A DNA stretch of 33,180 nucleotides from an uncultured Nitratifractor sp. (GTDB lineage: Bacteria; Campylobacterota; Campylobacteria; Campylobacterales; Sulfurovaceae). The position numbers and the translations under genes are program-made. Positions 17,428 through 24,843 of this stretch are shown here, piece after piece; position 1 is the first letter of the stretch; the number at the start of each line of letters is the position of its first letter. The notes beneath the pieces were generated by a model. The model saw only the letters and a list, made by a program, of their open reading frames with translations. It searched no databases and had not been told where the DNA came from. The DNA is taken from the NCBI GenBank assembly GCA_913054475.1, contig CAJXJF010000012.1, positions 1-33,180 on the forward strand, read 5' to 3'.

Positions 17428-19391
17428 ATCTTCCCCCTCTCTATTCTTTCCCACAGCTCATCTTCGCTCAGAGTCTCCACTCCGAGCGAGATGGCTTTGT
17501 CGTATTTGCTTCCGGCATCTTCACCGTATATCAGATAGTCGGTTTTGGACGATACCGAAGAGCTCACTTTCGCTCCGTAACTCTCGAGAATCTTTTTTAT
17601 TTCGCTTCTGGCTCTGCTCATCCTGCCGGTGAGCACTACGCTCTTTCCGCTGAATACGGAGCTTATACTCTGCGTCGCTTCGGGAGCTTTGGGTTCGACT
17701 ATCTCCATCAGCCTCAGTACCTTTTGCATATTCACACGCATAAACTCCGTGAAACTCAGAGCCATTTCCATTCCGAATCCGTCTATCGCGGTAAGAGATT
17801 GCATATCGGCCCTGGGGAAGTCGAGTCCGAACTCTTCGCATATTTTGCCGCTTGCCACCTCTCCGATATGCTCTATACCCAGAGCGTTTACGAAGCGCCT
17901 GCACTCGGCACCTTTACTCCTCTTTATAGCCTCTATCAGATTGCGGGCCCTCTTCTCTCTGAAGCCTTCGAGTTTCAGCAAATCTCCTGTCTCCAGCCTG
18001 TAGAGATCCTCTATCTCTCGTACCAGGCCGGCATCGTATAGCTGTTTTACCATCTTTTCGCCGAGCCCCTCTATATTCATACAGGCTTTGGAGGCGTAGT
18101 ATATTATCGAGTTGAGCACTCTGGCCGGACAGGATAGATTCTGACACTTTATCAACGCTCCCTCGTCGAGTAGTTCACTCCCGCATACGGGGCAGTGGGT
18201 GGGGCGCTCTACGGCTATCTCGTCACCGTCTCTGAAACTTTCGAGTACTCTGATGATTTTCGGTATCACATCTCCACTTCTTATGATGCTTACCATATCA
18301 CCAATGCGTATATCCTTGCGCTCTATCTCATCGTAGTTGTGCAGTGTCGCCCTCTCGACCCTGACCCCCTCTATCTCCACAGGCTCCACAATCGCCACCG
18401 GCGTGACGACACCGGTTCTTCCCACCTGTTGGACGATATCGACTATGCGTGTCTGCTTCTCCAGAGCGGGAAATTTATAGGCCACCATCCAGCGTGGATT
18501 TTTCACCGTATATCCGAGGGCCTCCTCCACGGAGATGCTGTCGATCTTCACCACCATCCCATCGAGCATCAGAGGCAGAGAGCTTCTCATAGCCATCAAC
18601 TTCTCATAGACCTTCTCTATCTCCTCTATGCTGTGACAGATTTCTCTAAGAGGCGGTTTTCTGAATCCCAGCGAGTAGATGAATTCCATCTTCCGACTCA
18701 GATGCTCCATCTGCAGAGAGTTCACACCTACTCCCCACGGCTGGAAGAGCAGCCCTCTCTTCGCGGTGACGGCGGGGTCGAGCTGTCTCAGACTGCCGGC
18801 GGCGGCGTTTCTCGGATTGGCGAAGGGTGGGGCGGAGGCTTCGAGCCTCTCCCGATTGACTCTCTCGAACTCATCCATACTCATCAGCACTTCGCCTCTA
18901 ATCTCTATGAACTCCTCATAGTCGATGCGCAGCGGAATCGAACGGATTGTGCGGGCGTTGTTCGTGACATCCTCTCCGACACTGCCGTCTCCTCTCGTGG
19001 CGGCTCTGACGAGACGCCCCTTTTCATAAACAAGGTCGAGGCTGGCACCGTCGAATTTGGGCTCTATATAGTATTGTTGAGAAGGAAACTCCTTCTCTAT
19101 CCTCATATACCATCTTCTGAACTCCTGCGCATCGAAGACATCCTCCATGCTCCACATTCTGCTTGGATGTTTCACTTTGGTAAAACCCTCTTTGAGGGGA
19201 GCTCCGACTCTGCGGGTGACAGAGGAGGGCTCTATTTCGTCGGGATGACTCTTTTCGTACTCCTCCACTTCACGATAGAGTCTGTCGTAAACTTCGTCGC
19301 TTACGAGCGGATTGTCATATATATAGTAGGCGTCGGACCATTTCGAGAGTTTCGATACAGCCTTTATGTATTGTGCTCTTGTTTCGAGCAT
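17424..19391 (-). CDS. ligA: NAD-dependent DNA ligase LigA
   Basis: Seals nicks in DNA using NAD+. The domain order is Ia (about 1-65, with the SDEVYDRLYRE helix), adenylation domain with KFDG and catalytic Lys112, OB fold, a Cys4 zinc finger (CPVC ... CQNLSCPA), helix-hairpin-helix repeats, and a C-terminal BRCT domain (GKSVVLTGRMSRARSEIKK to the end). With the ATG at 19391 the protein has 655 residues, normal for the family. AGGAG before that ATG favours it over the in-frame ATG 11 codons upstream. It heads the minus-strand run down to the pseudouridine synthase, whose joints overlap or sit within ten bases. Confidence 0.97.
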   Translation of the reverse strand: MLETRAQYIKAVSKLSKWSDAYYIYDNPLVSDEVYDRLYREVEEYEKSHPDEIEPSSVTRRVGAPLKEGFTKVKHPSRMWSMEDVFDAQEFRRWYMRIEKEFPSQQYYIEPKFDGASLDLVYEKGRLVRAATRGDGSVGEDVTNNARTIRSIPLRIDYEEFIEIRGEVLMSMDEFERVNRERLEASAPPFANPRNAAAGSLRQLDPAVTAKRGLLFQPWGVGVNSLQMEHLSRKMEFIYSLGFRKPPLREICHSIEEIEKVYEKLMAMRSSLPLMLDGMVVKIDSISVEEALGYTVKNPRWMVAYKFPALEKQTRIVDIVQQVGRTGVVTPVAIVEPVEIEGVRVERATLHNYDEIERKDIRIGDMVSIIRSGDVIPKIIRVLESFRDGDEIAVERPTHCPVCGSELLDEGALIKCQNLSCPARVLNSIIYYASKACMNIEGLGEKMVKQLYDAGLVREIEDLYRLETGDLLKLEGFREKRARNLIEAIKRSKGAECRRFVNALGIEHIGEVASGKICEEFGLDFPRADMQSLTAIDGFGMEMALSFTEFMRVNMQKVLRLMEIVEPKAPEATQSISSVFSGKSVVLTGRMSRARSEIKKILESYGAKVSSSVSSKTDYLIYGEDAGSKYDKAISLGVETLSEDELWERIERGKI

Positions 19392-19592
19392 ATATTTCTC
19401 CTCGCTTTTGCCGGTATAAAACACAAAATTATCAATCTCGATACTATCTAAAAGTGCACACCTATAGCTTATCGACGATTTCTCTCGCTATTTTAGCGTT
19501 ACTCTACTGCATACTCTTCAAGGATTTGCAAAATTCGGGTAGTTTTCGTAATATTTTTCGATAGTGAAATTTTTCACAAAATGACAGATTGA

Positions 19593-19677
19593 TGGTGCGG
19601 ATGAGAGGAGTCGAACCTCCACACCATACGGCACCAGATCCTAAATCTGGCGTGTCTACCAATTCCACCACATCCGC
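19593..19677 (-). tRNA. tRNA-Leu (anticodon TAG)
   Basis: The minus strand folds as a type II tRNA: acceptor GCGGATG/CATCCGC, anticodon stem CCAGA/TCTGG around TTTAGGA (anticodon TAG, reads CUA/CUN), a variable arm, and T loop GGTTCGACTCC. Discriminator A and an encoded CCA (19595-19593) complete it. It is the last gene of the five-tRNA cluster. Confidence 0.96.
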
Positions 19678-19694
19678 ATAAATTTAAAATAGGG

Positions 19695-19771
19695 TGGTAC
19701 GCCCGTCAGGATTCGAACCTGAGACCGCTCGCTTAGAAGGCGAGTGCTCTATCCAGCTGAGCTACGAGCGC
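19695..19771 (-). tRNA. tRNA-Arg (anticodon TCT)
   Basis: Cloverleaf on the minus strand: acceptor GCGCTCG with CGGGCGT (two G-U pairs), D arm AGCTCAGCTGGATAGAGC, anticodon loop CTTCTAA giving TCT for AGA/AGG, T arm CAGGTTCGAATCCTG, and an encoded CCA. This tRNA reads the AGA codon that dominates arginine positions in the surrounding genes. Confidence 0.96.
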
Positions 19772-19795
19772 ACAAAAAAATCAGGGTAAGGGGTG

Positions 19796-19872
19796 TGGTA
19801 CGCCAGAGAGGAGTCGAACCCCTAACCCTCAGATCCGAAGTCTGATGCTCTATCCAATTGAGCTACTGGCGC
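19796..19872 (-). tRNA. tRNA-Arg (anticodon TCG)
   Basis: Cloverleaf on the minus strand with acceptor GCGCCAG/CTGGCGT, anticodon stem TCAGA/TCTGA around CTTCGGA (anticodon TCG, codon CGA), T arm GGGGTTCGACTCCTC, and an encoded CCA. It is separated from tRNA-Arg(TCT) by 24 bases. Confidence 0.96.
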
Positions 19873-19881
19873 ACTGAACAA

Positions 19882-19959
19882 TGGGGTGGATAATGGGATT
19901 CGAACCCACGGCCCCCAGAGCCACAATCTGGTGCTCTAACCAACTGAGCTATATCCACC
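19882..19959 (-). tRNA. tRNA-His (anticodon GTG)
   Basis: Cloverleaf on the minus strand with anticodon loop TTGTGGC (GTG), acceptor GTGGATA/TATCCAC, discriminator C and an encoded CCA. The G at 19959 just before position 1 is opposite C73, the G-1 histidine identity element, and is included. Confidence 0.96.
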
Positions 19960-19978
19960 GCCCTTACGCAACGAGTCG

Positions 19979-20055
19979 TGGTCGGAGTGAAAGGACTCGA
20001 ACCTTCGACCCCCTGCTCCCAAAGCAGGTGCGCTACCAGGCTGCGCTACACTCCG
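19979..20055 (-). tRNA. tRNA-Pro (anticodon TGG)
   Basis: Cloverleaf on the minus strand: acceptor CGGAGTG/CACTCCG, D arm AGCGCAGCCTGGTAGCGC, anticodon stem CCTGC/GCAGG around TTTGGGA (TGG), T arm AAGGTTCGAGTCCTT, and an encoded CCA. It is the first gene of the cluster, about 14 bases after the predicted transcription start. Confidence 0.96.
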
Positions 20056-20075
20056 CCCCCGAAATTCGAATTGCA

Positions 20076-20104
20076 ATTATAGGCGAAAGATGATCAAATG
20101 TCAA
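20076..20104 (-). promoter_or_regulatory. Consensus sigma-70 promoter of the tRNA cluster
   Basis: On the minus strand, TTGACA (20104-20099) and TATAAT (20081-20076) are both perfect hexamers with an ideal 17-base spacer. It faces the tRNA cluster, with predicted transcription start near 20069. A full -35 box stands out here, because other promoters in the window lack one. Confidence 0.85.
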
Positions 20105-20123
20105 TAGCCGAGAGCTATTTTTT
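20103..20123. repeat. Palindrome AATAGC-CGAGA-GCTATT overlapping the tRNA -35 box
   Basis: AATAGC (20103-20108) and GCTATT (20114-20119) form a perfect six-base inverted repeat, followed on the plus strand by TTTT. Two of its bases belong to the TTGACA box of the tRNA promoter. It could be an operator or a small terminator-like stem; no upstream plus-strand transcript is obvious. Confidence 0.4.
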
Positions 20124-20181
20124 CGATATTTTTCACTTTCGAGTATTTTTCAATATAGATTAAGTGCTACTTCAGTATTAT
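20117..20181 (+). promoter_or_regulatory. Probable rpmI-rplT promoter with periodic T tracts
   Basis: TATTAT at 20176-20181 (within TATTATACCCC) is a plausible -10 box, 61 bases before the rpmI ATG. Upstream, T runs recur roughly each helical turn (TTTTTT, TTTTT, TTT, TTTTT between 20117 and 20153), the pattern described for Campylobacter jejuni sigma-70 promoters in place of a -35 box. Confidence 0.45.
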
Positions 20182-20242
20182 ACCCCTCCCAATTTTCAAT
20201 ACGATATCAGGTATGAAAAAATCCAGAAAAGAAGGAAGTCCG

Positions 20243-20434
20243 ATGCCAAAGATGAAGAGTGTCAAAGGTGCCGTGAAACGCTTCAAGATCAAAAAGAGCG
20301 GAAAAATCAAGCGCGGCACAGCCTACAGAAGTCATATTTTGACCAAGGTGGATGGGAAGCACCATCGCAAGATGAGAACTCCCAAATATATTGACAAAGC
20401 CGATGCGGCGAATATCAAAGAGATGATAGCCTAA
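20243..20434 (+). CDS. rpmI: 50S ribosomal protein L35
   Basis: Small basic ribosomal protein of 63 residues with the family start MPKMKSVKGAVKRFKIKKSG and the KHHRKMRTPKYIDKAD segment. The ATG at 20243 follows AAGGAAG by a few bases. An in-frame ATG ten codons upstream gives a tail not seen in L35 and is rejected. It is followed 110 bases later by rplT. Confidence 0.96.
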   Translation: MPKMKSVKGAVKRFKIKKSGKIKRGTAYRSHILTKVDGKHHRKMRTPKYIDKADAANIKEMIA

Positions 20435-20466
20435 GAGGCTTCGTAGTCCATAAATTAAAAAGCTCC

Positions 20467-20505
20467 CCCCGATCAGGGGCAAGTTCGGACAGAGAGAATG
20501 TCCGA
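20467..20505 (+). promoter_or_regulatory. Two hairpins between rpmI and rplT
   Basis: CCCC/GGGG (20467-20470 with 20476-20479, loop GATCA) is followed by TCGGACA/TGTCCGA (20485-20491 with 20499-20505, seven-base loop). They lie in the 110-base spacer, about 40 bases before the rplT ATG, with no T run. They could be RNA processing or L20-binding structures; L20 autoregulation is known in other bacteria but acts at different sites. Confidence 0.4.
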
Positions 20506-20544
20506 CACCTGAATTTGAATCGAAATTTGAGGTAAAGGAAAGAG

Positions 20545-20901
20545 ATGAGAGTAAAAAACGGAATGGTTCGTCACAGACGACATAAAAAACTGATGAAGCA
20601 GGCCCGCGGGTTCTATAGCGGGAGAAGAAAACATTTCAGAAAGGCCAAAGAGCAGCTGGAGCGCTCACTGGTCTATTCATATAGAGACAGAAGACAGAGA
20701 AAGAGAGATTTCAGAAAACTCTGGATTATCAGAATAAACGCGGCGGCCAGACTGAACGATATGAACTATTCGAGATTTATGCACGGGCTCAAACTCGCCG
20801 GTATAGAGCTCGACAGAAAGATACTTGCCGATATGGCCATGAACGAGCCCGAGAGTTTCGCCGCAGTGGCTGAAGCCTCCAAAGCCGCACTCGCCAAATA
20901 G
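20545..20901 (+). CDS. rplT: 50S ribosomal protein L20
   Basis: Early-assembly protein of the large subunit that binds 23S rRNA directly. The 118-residue sequence starts [20 protein letters not shown] and has the basic helix [20 protein letters not shown], then [29 protein letters not shown] precedes the ATG. It forms the rpmI-rplT pair; infC and thrS are not adjacent here. Confidence 0.98.
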   Translation: MRVKNGMVRHRRHKKLMKQARGFYSGRRKHFRKAKEQLERSLVYSYRDRRQRKRDFRKLWIIRINAAARLNDMNYSRFMHGLKLAGIELDRKILADMAMNEPESFAAVAEASKAALAK

Positions 20902-20919
20902 AACACCCCCCCACTTATA

Positions 20920-20936
20920 CCCGCCCCTAGGGCGGG
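20920..20936 (+). terminator. GC-rich hairpin after rplT, likely terminator
   Basis: CCCGCCC (20920-20926) and GGGCGGG (20930-20936) form a perfect seven-base GC stem with a CTA loop, 18 bases after the rplT stop, followed by ATTTC. The stem is strong and the T run short, so termination may be partial. Confidence 0.6.
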
Positions 20937-20961
20937 ATTTCAAGCCTCCCCGAAACAGACT

Positions 20962-20989
20962 TTGCCATCTTCCCGAAAACGGGTAGAAT
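20962..20989 (+). promoter_or_regulatory. Putative sigma-70 promoter of the S1-domain gene
   Basis: TTGCCA (20962-20967) and TAGAAT (20984-20989) are each one base from consensus, with a 16-base spacer. The predicted start would be about 30 bases upstream of the ATG at 21027. It sits just after the rplT terminator, which fits a new transcription unit. Confidence 0.4.
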
Positions 20990-21026
20990 TGAAAAGAACA
21001 AAACAATCCGCCGCTATGGAGTGAGA

Positions 21027-21917
21027 ATGCAAAAGAAAAAGAGTAAAGAACGAATATCGCAAAGCATCGAAGCGGGAGTGCTCAACAGACTGAAGGTATC
21101 CAGAAGAAGCGAAAACGGCATATATCTCGCCTCCGAAGACGCGACGGAGGTGCTGCTTCCCAACCGTTATCTGCCACAGAGGGTGGAGGAGGGTGAGATT
21201 ATGGAGCTCTTCGTATACCACGACTCCGAGGATAGGCTGGTAGCCACCACACTGCGCCCGTCGGCGATGCTGGGAGAGTTCGGGCTCTTCGAAGTGGTGG
21301 CTGTGGAGAGTTACGGCGCTTTTGTCGACTGGAATCTTCCAAAAGACCTCTTCGTCCCTCTCTCCCAGCAGAAGAGTCACTTCCGTGTAGGTGAGAAAAA
21401 GGTGCTCGTCGTGGCTTTGGATGCCAGAAGCGGCAGAGTCTATGCCAGTGAGCGTCTCGGGAAGTTTTATGAAAAGAGTATGAAGGGGCTTGGACCCGGT
21501 ATGAAGCTGGAGTATATGGTCATAGCCAGGACTCCGATGGGGTGGAAGGTCGTCGCCGACAACAGATATGAAGGGATGCTCTACGACAACGAGCTATTCG
21601 AAGAGATGAGTGTCGGCAAGAGGGGATATGCCTATATCCGCAAGGTGAGAAAGGATAGAAAACTCGACCTCACACTCAATCCGCCTTCGGCCGACGAGAA
21701 GATAGCCGAGGATGCGGGGAGAATCAGAGCGTACCTCGAAGCTGTGCATGAGCCTCTCTATGGAGGCTACAAACTTTCGCCTGAAGATATAGCCGAACAC
21801 TTCCATATAAGCAGAAAGGCCTACAAGCGGGCACTTACGAAACTTATCGAAGATTCCGAGATAGAGTTGAGAGAAGATGACAAAGGAGTCTATCCCGCTC
21901 TGCTGAAGGAGCAATGA
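21027..21917 (+). CDS. S1-domain RNA-binding protein, CvfB/YitL type
   Basis: 296-residue soluble protein resembling CvfB: S1-like barrels (GIYLASEDATEVLLPNRYL; FGLFEVVAVESYGAFVDWNLPKDLFVPLSQQ; and a third S1-like part with WKVVADNRYEGMLYDNELF) followed by a C-terminal winged helix (LSPEDIAEHFHISRKAYKRAL). In Staphylococcus CvfB affects virulence gene expression; the role here is unknown. The ATG at 21027 is preferred over the GTG two codons upstream because GGAG lies at the right spacing before it. folE follows 68 bases downstream. Confidence 0.87.
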   Translation: MQKKKSKERISQSIEAGVLNRLKVSRRSENGIYLASEDATEVLLPNRYLPQRVEEGEIMELFVYHDSEDRLVATTLRPSAMLGEFGLFEVVAVESYGAFVDWNLPKDLFVPLSQQKSHFRVGEKKVLVVALDARSGRVYASERLGKFYEKSMKGLGPGMKLEYMVIARTPMGWKVVADNRYEGMLYDNELFEEMSVGKRGYAYIRKVRKDRKLDLTLNPPSADEKIAEDAGRIRAYLEAVHEPLYGGYKLSPEDIAEHFHISRKAYKRALTKLIEDSEIELREDDKGVYPALLKEQ

Positions 21918-21985
21918 ATCGTCGGCTAATAGGCAATATGCTAAAATCGGCGAAGCGAAAGAAAACAATCTGAATGGATGCGAGA

Positions 21986-22567
21986 ATGAAGTCTGATAAC
22001 AAGGAGATAGAAAGAGCGGTGGAGACTATCCTAAGAAGTCTGGGAGAGGACCCGGAGAGAGAGGGTTTGAAGAAGACTCCCCAGAGAGTGGCGAGGGCGT
22101 TGAAGTTTCTCACCGAAGGATACGGGATGGACCCCGACGAGATACTCAACTCCGCTCTTTTTAGTAGTAGCAACGACGAGATGGTGCTTGTGAGAGATAT
22201 CGAGTTCTACTCGATGTGCGAGCACCATATCCTCCCCATCGTAGGCAGAGCGCATGTGGCCTATATTCCAGATGGCAAGGTGGTGGGTCTCTCCAAGATA
22301 CCGAGAGTGGTGAATCTCTTCGCGAGAAGATTGCAGATACAGGAGCAGATGACGGAGCAGATAGCCGATGCCATCAGCAGGGCTATAGAGCCAAAAGGTG
22401 TGGCTGTGGTGATACAGGCGCGTCATATGTGTATGGAGATGAGAGGGGTGCAGAAGATAAACTCCACTACCGTCACCTCCGCCTTGCGGGGCCTCTTCAA
22501 GAGCGATATGCGAACGAGAAACGAATTTTACGATCTCATAAACGCCCATAGTCCTTCGAATTTCTGA
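21986..22567 (+). CDS. folE: GTP cyclohydrolase I
   Basis: Converts GTP to 7,8-dihydroneopterin triphosphate, the first step of folate (and often queuosine) synthesis; forms a cytosolic zinc-containing decamer. Visible motifs are [19 protein letters not shown], the zinc-ligand region [43 protein letters not shown] and the second zinc cysteine in [11 protein letters not shown]. The start is uncertain: the ATG at 21986 gives 193 residues with a weak GGA-type binding site, while an ATG four codons upstream (21974) has none. Both zinc cysteines are present, so it should be active. Confidence 0.95.
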   Translation: MKSDNKEIERAVETILRSLGEDPEREGLKKTPQRVARALKFLTEGYGMDPDEILNSALFSSSNDEMVLVRDIEFYSMCEHHILPIVGRAHVAYIPDGKVVGLSKIPRVVNLFARRLQIQEQMTEQIADAISRAIEPKGVAVVIQARHMCMEMRGVQKINSTTVTSALRGLFKSDMRTRNEFYDLINAHSPSNF

Positions 22568-22646
22568 TATGCTGCCAAGAAGTCCGTGCAAATACCGAGC
22601 TCTCTGTGGGAGTTTAAGCCGTAATTAAGTGTTATCGAAGTAGTAT

Positions 22647-22685
22647 CCCCCAAATTTCAGAGAAATTATCTCTTAATTTGAGGGG
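22647..22685 (+). promoter_or_regulatory. Long hairpin that buries the ribosome binding site of the NifS-like gene
   Basis: CCCC plus CAAATT (22647-22656) pair with AATTTG and GGGG (22675-22685, one bulged A). An inner stem AGAGA/TCTCT (22659-22663 with 22669-22673) closes on an AATTA loop, giving about 15 base pairs in all. The 3' arm holds GAGGGG, the only Shine-Dalgarno-like sequence before the ATG at 22696, so the fold would hide it. There is no T run after it, arguing against a folE terminator. Confidence 0.55.
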
Positions 22686-22695
22686 TTGATATACA

Positions 22696-23868
22696 ATGCA
22701 AAGAATCTATCTGGACAACAATCGCACTACGGCGGTGGACCCGCAGGTCTTGGCCGCGATGAAGCCTTTTCTCGAAGGCAGCTATGCAGACCTGCACGCT
22801 CTGCATTCGGATGGTGCCAGAAGTAGAAAAGCCTACAATGAAGCGCTGGAGAAAATCTACGCCACACTGCACGCGGGTGAGAAGGATAGTGTCTTTTTCT
22901 GCTCCGGGGCGGCAGAAGCCAACAGTACCGTCTTCTACTCCACCTATATCAATTTCATTCTCAGCGGCAGAAAGAACAGTATCATCATCGGAGAGAGGGA
23001 GCCTCTTTCGATTTTGCAGATTGCGGAGTTTCTGGAGTCTCAGGGGGTCAGGGTGCATAGAATCCCCATAAACGGTGATGGAGTGATAGAGCACGAGAGG
23101 CTTCTTGACTATATCACTCCCCGTACCGCTCTGGTCTCCGTCTCGATGGTGGATGGAGAGAGCGGCGCGATAGAGCCCATAGATGAGATAGCCGCCATAT
23201 GCAGGCGCTTCGAAGTCCCTCTCCACTGCGACGCTACACATGCCGTCGGCAAAATCGCTCTGGATTTGCAGAGTACGGAGTTGGACTATCTGACCTTCTC
23301 TTCGGAGACTCTGCACGCTCCCGCGGGGACGGGAGTGCTCTATATGAGAAAGGATAGCGAACTCCTTCCTCTGGTCTGGGGAGGCAGAAGCGAAGCCGAA
23401 GCCTACAGAGGAGGTCCACTCAACATAGCCGGAATCGCGGCACTGGGCAAGGCGGTGGAGCTCGCCGTTGACTCTCTTGAGTTCGAGATGGAGGATGTCA
23501 GAGATATGAGAGACATGCTCGAAGAGAGACTCAAAGAGATAGAGGGAGTGCATACACTCGTACCGTGGGCACTGCGTGTACCCAATACTCTGCTGGTAGC
23601 CATAGAGGGTGTGGAGAGTGAGGCGCTGCTGTACGAACTGGACAAGGAGGGGGTATCGGCCTATTCCTATACGGTCTATCCCTATGGAGAGTGGATACGC
23701 ACAGCTCTTCCCGAAGCTATGGGGCTGCAAAGGAGTCTGAACCATACTACCGTAGGTTTCGCCCTCAGTCGCTACAACAGCGAAGAGGAGATGGAGCGAA
23801 CCGCCGAAGCCGTAAAGAGAGCGGTGGAGTATCTCAGAAGCTTCATGCCATCCAAGGAGAGTCTATGA
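22696..23868 (+). CDS. NifS-like cysteine desulfurase homologue lacking catalytic residues (predicted pseudoenzyme)
   Basis: The 390-residue fold-type I protein aligns along its length with NifS: YLDNNRTT at the start, AVGKIALDLQ, LHAPAGTGVLYM, RVPNTLLVAI and GFALSRYNSEEEME at the end. The expected catalytic residues are missing. Where NifS has GHKLHAPKG, with the lysine that binds PLP, this has SETLHAPAG (Glu204-Thr205 for His-Lys). The PLP-stacking His is Arg101, and the NNETG motif is DGESG. The catalytic-cysteine loop (SSGSACTSG in NifS) is AYSYTVYPYG at 322-331 with no Cys. Asp179 is kept. Desulfurase activity is therefore not expected, although the ORF is intact. The stop overlaps the NifU-like start by four bases. 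A structural or regulatory role is inferred. Confidence 0.88.
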   Translation: MQRIYLDNNRTTAVDPQVLAAMKPFLEGSYADLHALHSDGARSRKAYNEALEKIYATLHAGEKDSVFFCSGAAEANSTVFYSTYINFILSGRKNSIIIGEREPLSILQIAEFLESQGVRVHRIPINGDGVIEHERLLDYITPRTALVSVSMVDGESGAIEPIDEIAAICRRFEVPLHCDATHAVGKIALDLQSTELDYLTFSSETLHAPAGTGVLYMRKDSELLPLVWGGRSEAEAYRGGPLNIAGIAALGKAVELAVDSLEFEMEDVRDMRDMLEERLKEIEGVHTLVPWALRVPNTLLVAIEGVESEALLYELDKEGVSAYSYTVYPYGEWIRTALPEAMGLQRSLNHTTVGFALSRYNSEEEMERTAEAVKRAVEYLRSFMPSKESL

Positions 23869-24824
23869 GCAAGAGTGAAATGTTGATGAATGGCTGTTGG
23901 GAGAGCTATCCTTTCAAGATAGAGATGTTGGCGAGAAAGCCGAAAAACCAGGGCGAGTTGAGAGCCGAAGATGCCGAAAAGCTCGAAGGAGAGCTTGTGA
24001 GTGTCGAGTATGGCTCCGTGGAGAGCGGAGAGTGGATACGCCTCTACTGTATAGTAGATAGCGACAAGAGAGTGGCGGCGTGCCGCTATCAGCTCTTCGG
24101 CCCGCCGGTGCTGAGGGCGGCGGCAGATATGGCGGCACTTTTGTGTCGAAACAAAACGGCAGCGGAGATAGAGAAGATAGATTACAGAAATCTGGAGTAT
24201 TTCCTCAGAGATCATCCCTCCAACCCGGCACTGCCCTCGAACAGAAACTATATAGTCAATTTCGTGGTCAACGCCCTGGAAAGGATGGTGGATAAGCTCG
24301 AGGGGAGAGAGAGGGAAGAGTCGGTACAGGTGTGCAAGTGCGCGGGTGTCGATCTCCTGACGATAGAGAAGGCGATTCGGGATTACGATATAGATTCGAT
24401 AGGGGGAATAGGGGACTATACGAAAGCGGGAGTGCTTTGCGGCAGATGTATATCCCACAGCTCGAATGCACCTGCGAGAGAGCACTATCTCGAAGATATA
24501 CTCAAAAAGGTCAGAAAGGAACTGCTCGAAGAGGGGAAAGCCAAATCCGATATTCCGGACAAACCGTTTTCGCAGATGAACCTCGAAGAGAAGAGGGCTG
24601 CCATCGAGGCGACGATAGACGAGTATATACGAGCAATGCTGGTGATGGATGGAGGCGATATGGAGATTATAGATATCAAGGAGAACGGTGTCAATACGGA
24701 CCTCTACATTCGCTATCTCGGAGCCTGTAGTGGCTGTGCGAGTGCATCTACCGGAACGCTATTCGCCATAGAGGGGATACTCAAACAGAAACTCGACCCC
24801 AATCTGAGGGTACTGCCTCTGTAG
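23865..24824 (+). CDS. NifU-like protein: degenerate scaffold domain, [2Fe-2S] domain, Nfu domain
   Basis: A 319-residue protein with the three-part NifU layout. The N-terminal IscU-like domain (about 10-145) follows the family pattern but lacks its cluster-ligand cysteines: FGCGTAIASS becomes FGPPVLRAAA (78-87) and the PPxKxHCS region becomes PSNRNYI (124-130). The BFD-like [2Fe-2S] domain keeps Cys157, Cys159, Cys192 and Cys195. The C-terminal Nfu domain keeps MDGGDMEIIDI and Cys288/Cys291 in GACSGCASAS. The ATG overlaps the NifS-like stop (ATGA), so the two are made together. It may carry or transfer clusters through the two intact domains without assembling them on the first. The start fits this protein type; the longer upstream frame only shadows the previous gene. 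Confidence 0.9.
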   Translation: MSKSEMLMNGCWESYPFKIEMLARKPKNQGELRAEDAEKLEGELVSVEYGSVESGEWIRLYCIVDSDKRVAACRYQLFGPPVLRAAADMAALLCRNKTAAEIEKIDYRNLEYFLRDHPSNPALPSNRNYIVNFVVNALERMVDKLEGREREESVQVCKCAGVDLLTIEKAIRDYDIDSIGGIGDYTKAGVLCGRCISHSSNAPAREHYLEDILKKVRKELLEEGKAKSDIPDKPFSQMNLEEKRAAIEATIDEYIRAMLVMDGGDMEIIDIKENGVNTDLYIRYLGACSGCASASTGTLFAIEGILKQKLDPNLRVLPL

Positions 24825-24843
24825 AGTGGCCCTTTTCTTCTAT

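Noticed and set aside
18195-19451. Plus-strand ORF of 418 codons opposite ligA
   Set aside because: Antisense to all ligA domains; His- and Leu-rich product typical of a shadow frame.
22666-23745. Long minus-strand ORF opposite the NifS-like gene
   Set aside because: Antisense shadow; the plus-strand product aligns with NifS over its whole length and the minus-strand product shows no motifs.
22696-24824. NifS-like and NifU-like genes as pseudogenes
   Set aside because: Both frames are full length, translationally coupled and have normal codon use. Losses are limited to active-site positions while the rest is conserved, which fits repurposing better than decay.
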